Assembly: GCA_021158845.1 (NCBI GenBank) | Contig: JAGGSY010000131.1 | Location: forward strand, 1 to 9,873 | Source: Caldisericia bacterium | GTDB taxonomy: Bacteria; Caldisericota; Caldisericia; B22-G15 | Direction: 5' to 3' | Length of the DNA: 9,873 nt | Shown: piece after piece, positions 6,912 through 9,873 of the stretch | How the letters are laid out: each line of letters starts with the position of its first letter | Numbering within the stretch: the first letter of the stretch is position 1 | The notes under the pieces: generated by a model | The model's input: the letters and a program-made list of their open reading frames with translations, nothing else | What the model was told of the DNA's origin: nothing | Database searches by the model: none | Translations under genes and position numbers: made by a program

Positions 6912-8102
6912 TTATATTATCCCTAATTCCTTCCCTGCCTTTTCAAAAGCCTTTAGAGTTTTCTCTATGTCCTCATGTGAATGGGAAGCCATTACACAAC
7001 AACGGAGTCTTGCTGTCTTTGGAGGAATTGCTGGAGTAAGTATGGGGAATATGAGGATTCCCTCATCCCAGAGTTTCCTTGTAAGTTTAAGGGCAAGCTC
7101 ATCTTCTCCAAGAAGAACAGGGACAACTGCAGATTGAGTGTTCATGGTATCATATCCAAGCTTTTTAAGACCAGAAACAAAGTGTTCTATATTTTCCCAG
7201 AGTTTTTCCCTACGCCACGGTTCTTCCTCAATTACATCGAAGGAGGCCTTTGCAGCAGCAACTGCTGGTGGTGGAAGAGCTGCAGAGAATATGTATGCTC
7301 GGGAGTTGTGCTTTACATAATCAATGAGGTCTTTATCTCCTGCAATGTATCCTCCTACAGATGGTATGGTTTTTGAGAGAGTTCCCATGTCTATATCCAC
7401 TTTTCCTTCCACATGAAAGTGCTCCTCTATACCTCTCCCATGTTCCCCAAGCACACCGAGGGAGTGTGCTTCATCCACCATGAGTATTGCGTTATACTTC
7501 TCCTTCAACTCTATTAAATCAGGGAGAGGTGTCATATCTCCATCCATTGAGTATACTGCATCCACCACAATCAACTTCACCTTATCATCCGGAACCTCTT
7601 TTAGAAGGTCCTCAAGATGTTCCATGTCATTGTGGTCAAATCTTATAAAGTTTGCCCTTGACTGAATGGCACCATCCACAATACTTGCATGGTCATATTT
7701 ATCACAGAAGATATAATCGTCCTTCCCAAGAAGTGTTGATATGGTTGTAAGATTTGTCACATAACCACTGCTAAAGACTGCCGCTGCCTCCCTCCCTTTA
7801 AACTCAGCAATTTTTCTCTCAAGCTCGTTGTGAAGCCTTGTTGTTCCTGCAAGGAGTCTAACTCCATGTGTTCCTGTTGAAAGTTCATCTATAGCTTTCT
7901 TTGCCGCTTCATTTATCTTCGGGTGATTGATAAGACCAAGATAGGAGTAGGAGGCAAATATTATCATATCTTTTCCCTCAACAATGGCGTGTGCTCCATT
8001 TATCTCCTCTATCTCAGCCTGATAAAAGTAGAGATCCCTCTTCTTAAGGTCGTCAAAACGCTCTTGAAACTTTTCTATTCTTTTTCTTAAGGGATAGTTC
8101 AT
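6912..8102 (-). CDS. Alpha-oxoamine synthase (KBL/BioF/serine palmitoyltransferase superfamily)
   Basis: PLP enzyme of fold type I that condenses an amino acid with an acyl-CoA or acyl-ACP, releasing CO2. The 396 residues match the family length. Visible are SYSYLGL (51-57), GTHGVRLLAGTTRLHNELE (77-95), ring-stacking His138 in DKYDHAS, Asp210 and His213 in VDEAHSLGV, Schiff-base Lys244 in TLSKTIPSVGG, and the C-terminal TARLRCCVMASHS. These fit 2-amino-3-ketobutyrate CoA ligase, 8-amino-7-oxononanoate synthase or serine palmitoyltransferase. I cannot choose among them: no tdh, bio or sphingolipid gene is adjacent. AAGGAGG lies five bases before ATG 8102. It leads the unit, with phoB starting 8 bases after its stop codon, so it is probably co-transcribed with phoBR. 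Confidence 0.88.
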   Translation of the reverse strand: MNYPLRKRIEKFQERFDDLKKRDLYFYQAEIEEINGAHAIVEGKDMIIFASYSYLGLINHPKINEAAKKAIDELSTGTHGVRLLAGTTRLHNELERKIAEFKGREAAAVFSSGYVTNLTTISTLLGKDDYIFCDKYDHASIVDGAIQSRANFIRFDHNDMEHLEDLLKEVPDDKVKLIVVDAVYSMDGDMTPLPDLIELKEKYNAILMVDEAHSLGVLGEHGRGIEEHFHVEGKVDIDMGTLSKTIPSVGGYIAGDKDLIDYVKHNSRAYIFSAALPPPAVAAAKASFDVIEEEPWRREKLWENIEHFVSGLKKLGYDTMNTQSAVVPVLLGEDELALKLTRKLWDEGILIFPILTPAIPPKTARLRCCVMASHSHEDIEKTLKAFEKAGKELGII

Positions 8103-8182
8103 TTCATCCTCCTTTCAAGGTTTTTTTAATTATACTATAAATGGTAGAATTTCATTAAGAGAAGAAAAAAGGAGGGGAAAAG
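8103..8182. promoter_or_regulatory. Divergent promoter region between the oxoamine synthase and protease genes
   Basis: These 80 bp must hold promoters for both directions. For the minus-strand unit a perfect TATAAT reads 8134-8129, with a poor -35 TTAATG (8158-8153) at 18-bp spacing. Plus-strand -10 candidates are TATACT (8131-8136), TATAAA (8136-8141) and TAGAAT (8145-8150). None has a good -35, so the protease promoter is unresolved. Both genes have strong ribosome sites here: AAGGAGG on the minus strand at about 8109-8115, and AGGAGG on the plus strand at 8170-8175. No array of TTAACA repeats like that before pstS was found, so direct PhoB control here is not supported. Confidence 0.5.
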
Positions 8183-9856
8183 ATGAAAAAAGTAATTTTT
8201 ATTGTGCTCGCATTAATTTTTCTAATTACCCAATTTCCGGTAATTTCCTCCACCAATAGCGTGGATTATGTAATTTTGGTTAGGGAAAAATATAGGGAGA
8301 ATGTGAGGCCTCTTGAGGAGTTTAAAAAGGAACAGGGCTATAGGGTTAAAGTTTTTACTCTGGAAGAGATAGAAAAAGAGACTTTTGGAAAGGACAGAGC
8401 AGAAAAAATCAGAAATTTTCTGAAAGAAAAGCTTGAAGAACTTCATTTTAAGTATGTACTTCTTGTGGGAAGTTATCGTTATATCCCTCAGCCCATATTT
8501 TTCCCAAAGAAGAACACAAGAGACGATTCTTATGAAAGAATTCCCTCAGATTTTTACTATGCAAATCTTACCAGCGATTTTGATACAGATAAAGATAAAA
8601 CCATGGGAGAGTATGGAGAAGACAGTTTTTCCTATTTTCCAGATGTTTTTGTAGGTAGAATTCCCTTTACAGATAGGAGTGGGATAGAGAAGTATGTGGA
8701 TAGTCTAAGAAAATATAAGAGTGTAAGAGAGAAGAACAAGGTTCTTCTCATGGGGGCAATGCTCTGGTTTAAGAAGGAATATGGGGACTATCCAAAGAAT
8801 AATGCAGATGGTGCAAAAACAATGGAGATTCTAAGAAAAGGTATTTTTAAAAATCTTAATAGCAATGTAGTTACCATGTATGAAAAGGAAGGAGATGGTA
8901 AATCAAAGTATGATTCCACCTACCCATTAAATATTAACAATGTAAAGAAAGAGATAAACAAAAATTACAACTTTATTGCATTTTTTGGACATGGGAGTAG
9001 CAATGGAGTTTATAGAAGGATATGGAATGATAGAAACAGAAATGATAGGTTTGATGATGGAGAGGGTTCGTGGTCTGTTTTTCTGTCAAGAAATCTCATA
9101 GAAGAAACTGGAATTTCAAATGGAGTTATCTTTGGAATGGGATGCCTTACAGCAGAAACTGAGAAACCAAATCTCGCCATGACGGCTCTTAGGTTTGGAG
9201 GTGTAAATTATATAGGTGCAACAAGGGTTGCTTATGGAAATCCTGATTCTCCAATATCTAAGGAAGTTTTAAAATTTACAGAGAGATTCTTTAATCTCTC
9301 TGAATCTTCGGGTGAAGCTCTTTATTTATCAAAATGGGATAATGCTCTTTCAATAAATGATTTTTCTGGTCAGCACAACTTCTTTGTATTCAACCTCTTT
9401 GGAGATCCTTCGGTTTCCTACAGAGATGAAGATTACTCCCTTTTTCCAAGGAATTTTTCTTTGAAACAGGGAAGAGAAAGAAAAGTCCATATAAGGATTA
9501 TAAGGGGCAGTAGTAAAGACAGTTTAAAGGTTGATTCTCCCATTCCTTTTGAAATAGATGATGATAAAACCATAACCTTTTTGACGAAATATGATACTCC
9601 TCCTGATGAGTATTTTGTTAATGTGAGAATTGGGGATTACTCCACTGTTTTAAGAGTTGTGGTTTATGAAAACAAAAACCTTTCTGATTTAAATGATGAT
9701 GAGGTGGTAGATAAAAGAGATCTAACAATTTTTTACGATGCCTTCCTTTCTATTAAAGGAGATAAAAACTATAATTCTATTTGTGATTTCAATTTTGATG
9801 GAAAGGTTGATTTCTATGATTTCTTTATCTTCTCAAAAAACTTTGGAGGTGAGTGA
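8183..9856 (+). CDS. Secreted gingipain-like cysteine protease (peptidase family C25) with dockerin-like C-terminus
   Basis: Predicted extracellular protease, 557 residues. A signal peptide (MKK, then a hydrophobic core to about residue 21) is followed almost at once by the C25 domain, starting VDYVILVREKY. Family landmarks are EQGYRVKV, YVLLVGSYRYIPQP, SDFYYA, DVFVGRIPF, catalytic His270 in FFGHGS, catalytic Cys321 in FGMGC, FGGVNYIGATR and NLFGDPSVSY (to about 414). A beta-rich stretch (about 425-497) may be an Ig-like domain. The end (502-546) carries two 12-residue calcium loops, with first residues Asp502 and Asp535, spaced 33 as in dockerins. A third EF-like loop (283-294) lies between the catalytic His and Cys. 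No long prodomain is present. The start is set by AGGAGG seven bases before ATG 8183. Substrate is unknown. Confidence 0.87.
   Translation: MKKVIFIVLALIFLITQFPVISSTNSVDYVILVREKYRENVRPLEEFKKEQGYRVKVFTLEEIEKETFGKDRAEKIRNFLKEKLEELHFKYVLLVGSYRYIPQPIFFPKKNTRDDSYERIPSDFYYANLTSDFDTDKDKTMGEYGEDSFSYFPDVFVGRIPFTDRSGIEKYVDSLRKYKSVREKNKVLLMGAMLWFKKEYGDYPKNNADGAKTMEILRKGIFKNLNSNVVTMYEKEGDGKSKYDSTYPLNINNVKKEINKNYNFIAFFGHGSSNGVYRRIWNDRNRNDRFDDGEGSWSVFLSRNLIEETGISNGVIFGMGCLTAETEKPNLAMTALRFGGVNYIGATRVAYGNPDSPISKEVLKFTERFFNLSESSGEALYLSKWDNALSINDFSGQHNFFVFNLFGDPSVSYRDEDYSLFPRNFSLKQGRERKVHIRIIRGSSKDSLKVDSPIPFEIDDDKTITFLTKYDTPPDEYFVNVRIGDYSTVLRVVVYENKNLSDLNDDEVVDKRDLTIFYDAFLSIKGDKNYNSICDFNFDGKVDFYDFFIFSKNFGGE
9686..9820 (+). 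other. Dockerin-like domain: paired calcium-binding loops
   Basis: Loop 1 is residues 502-513, with Asp502, Asn504, Asp506, Asp510 and Asp513 at positions 1, 3, 5, 9 and 12. Loop 2 is residues 535-546, with Asp535, Asn537, Asp539, Asp543 and Asp546 at the same positions. Each loop is followed by an aromatic-rich helix (LTIFYDAFL and FFIFSKNFG). This is the layout of dockerin type I repeats, which either bind cohesins or simply stabilise the C-terminus with calcium. No cohesin is visible in the window, so a docking role is not established. Confidence 0.8.
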
Positions 9857-9873
9857 TGAAATTTAAGTATTTT
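9856..9873 (+). CDS. Start of the next gene, cut by the window edge
   Basis: An ATG at 9856-9858 shares its A with the TGA stop of the protease gene (TGATG). GGAGG at 9845-9849, inside the last codons of the protease, lies six bases upstream, which is ideal spacing. The six visible codons read MKFKYF, a basic then hydrophobic opening that would fit a signal peptide or membrane anchor but is too short to judge. Translation is probably coupled to the protease, so the two products are likely made together. No family can be named. Confidence 0.7.

Noticed and set aside
6912..8102. Naming the oxoamine synthase bioF or kbl
   Set aside because: The catalytic residues are shared by all members of the superfamily, and no biotin or threonine-degradation gene is nearby to decide.
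8103..8182. Second Pho box in the divergent promoter region
   Set aside because: I looked for TTAACA-like hexamers at 11-bp spacing on both strands. Only isolated TTAATG/TTAATT-type matches occur, with no phased series.
9686..9820. Dockerin as evidence for a cellulosome
   Set aside because: No cohesin, scaffoldin or glycoside hydrolase is visible. Dockerin-like calcium loops are common on secreted proteins of non-cellulolytic bacteria.
1..9873. CRISPR arrays, tRNA or rRNA genes, insertion sequences, riboswitches
   Set aside because: I saw no repeat-spacer pattern, cloverleaf, transposase motif or terminal inverted repeats. Intergenic space is too small for a known riboswitch except around 1-203, where no conserved core was recognised.

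Overview
The window is AT-rich bacterial chromosome carrying one complete phosphate-starvation (Pho) locus on the minus strand and an unrelated-looking secreted protease gene on the plus strand. The predicted proteins are rich in Lys, Glu and Ile. Shine-Dalgarno sites of the AGGAGG type precede several genes, and PstS carries a bacterial lipobox. This suggests an AT-rich, possibly thermophilic or anaerobic bacterium. I cannot name the phylum. The PhoR has a large extracytoplasmic sensor domain and the Pho box is built of TTAACA repeats. Both resemble the Bacillus type more than the E. coli type.

Layout, read in transcription order on the minus strand: an alpha-oxoamine synthase (KBL/BioF/SPT superfamily, 8102-6912), phoB (6904-6227) and phoR (6230-4509) are packed with a 7-bp gap and then a 4-bp overlap, and probably form one transcript. 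Next comes an 80-bp gap that, with the last bases of phoR, holds four TTAACA-like direct repeats at exact 11-bp spacing followed by a TATAAT -10 element. Then pstS (4428-3352), pstC, pstA and pstB follow with 19-32 bp overlaps at each junction, and phoU closes the operon 11 bp after pstB. Behind phoU lie about 200 bp with an imperfect hairpin and what may be the 3' end of a convergent plus-strand gene.

The Pho genes form a closed circuit. PstS captures phosphate outside the membrane, PstC and PstA form the channel, and PstB powers transport. PhoU links transporter status to PhoR, PhoR phosphorylates PhoB, and PhoB~P is expected to bind the TTAACA array to switch on pstSCAB-phoU. The oxoamine synthase leading the phoBR operon is the unexpected partner. 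Its substrate cannot be read from the sequence.

Divergently from it, across an 80-bp promoter region, runs a gene for a secreted gingipain-like (C25) cysteine protease. It has a C-terminal dockerin-like pair of calcium loops and a third EF-hand-like loop inserted between its catalytic His and Cys. A further gene begins at its stop codon (TGATG overlap) and runs out of the window.
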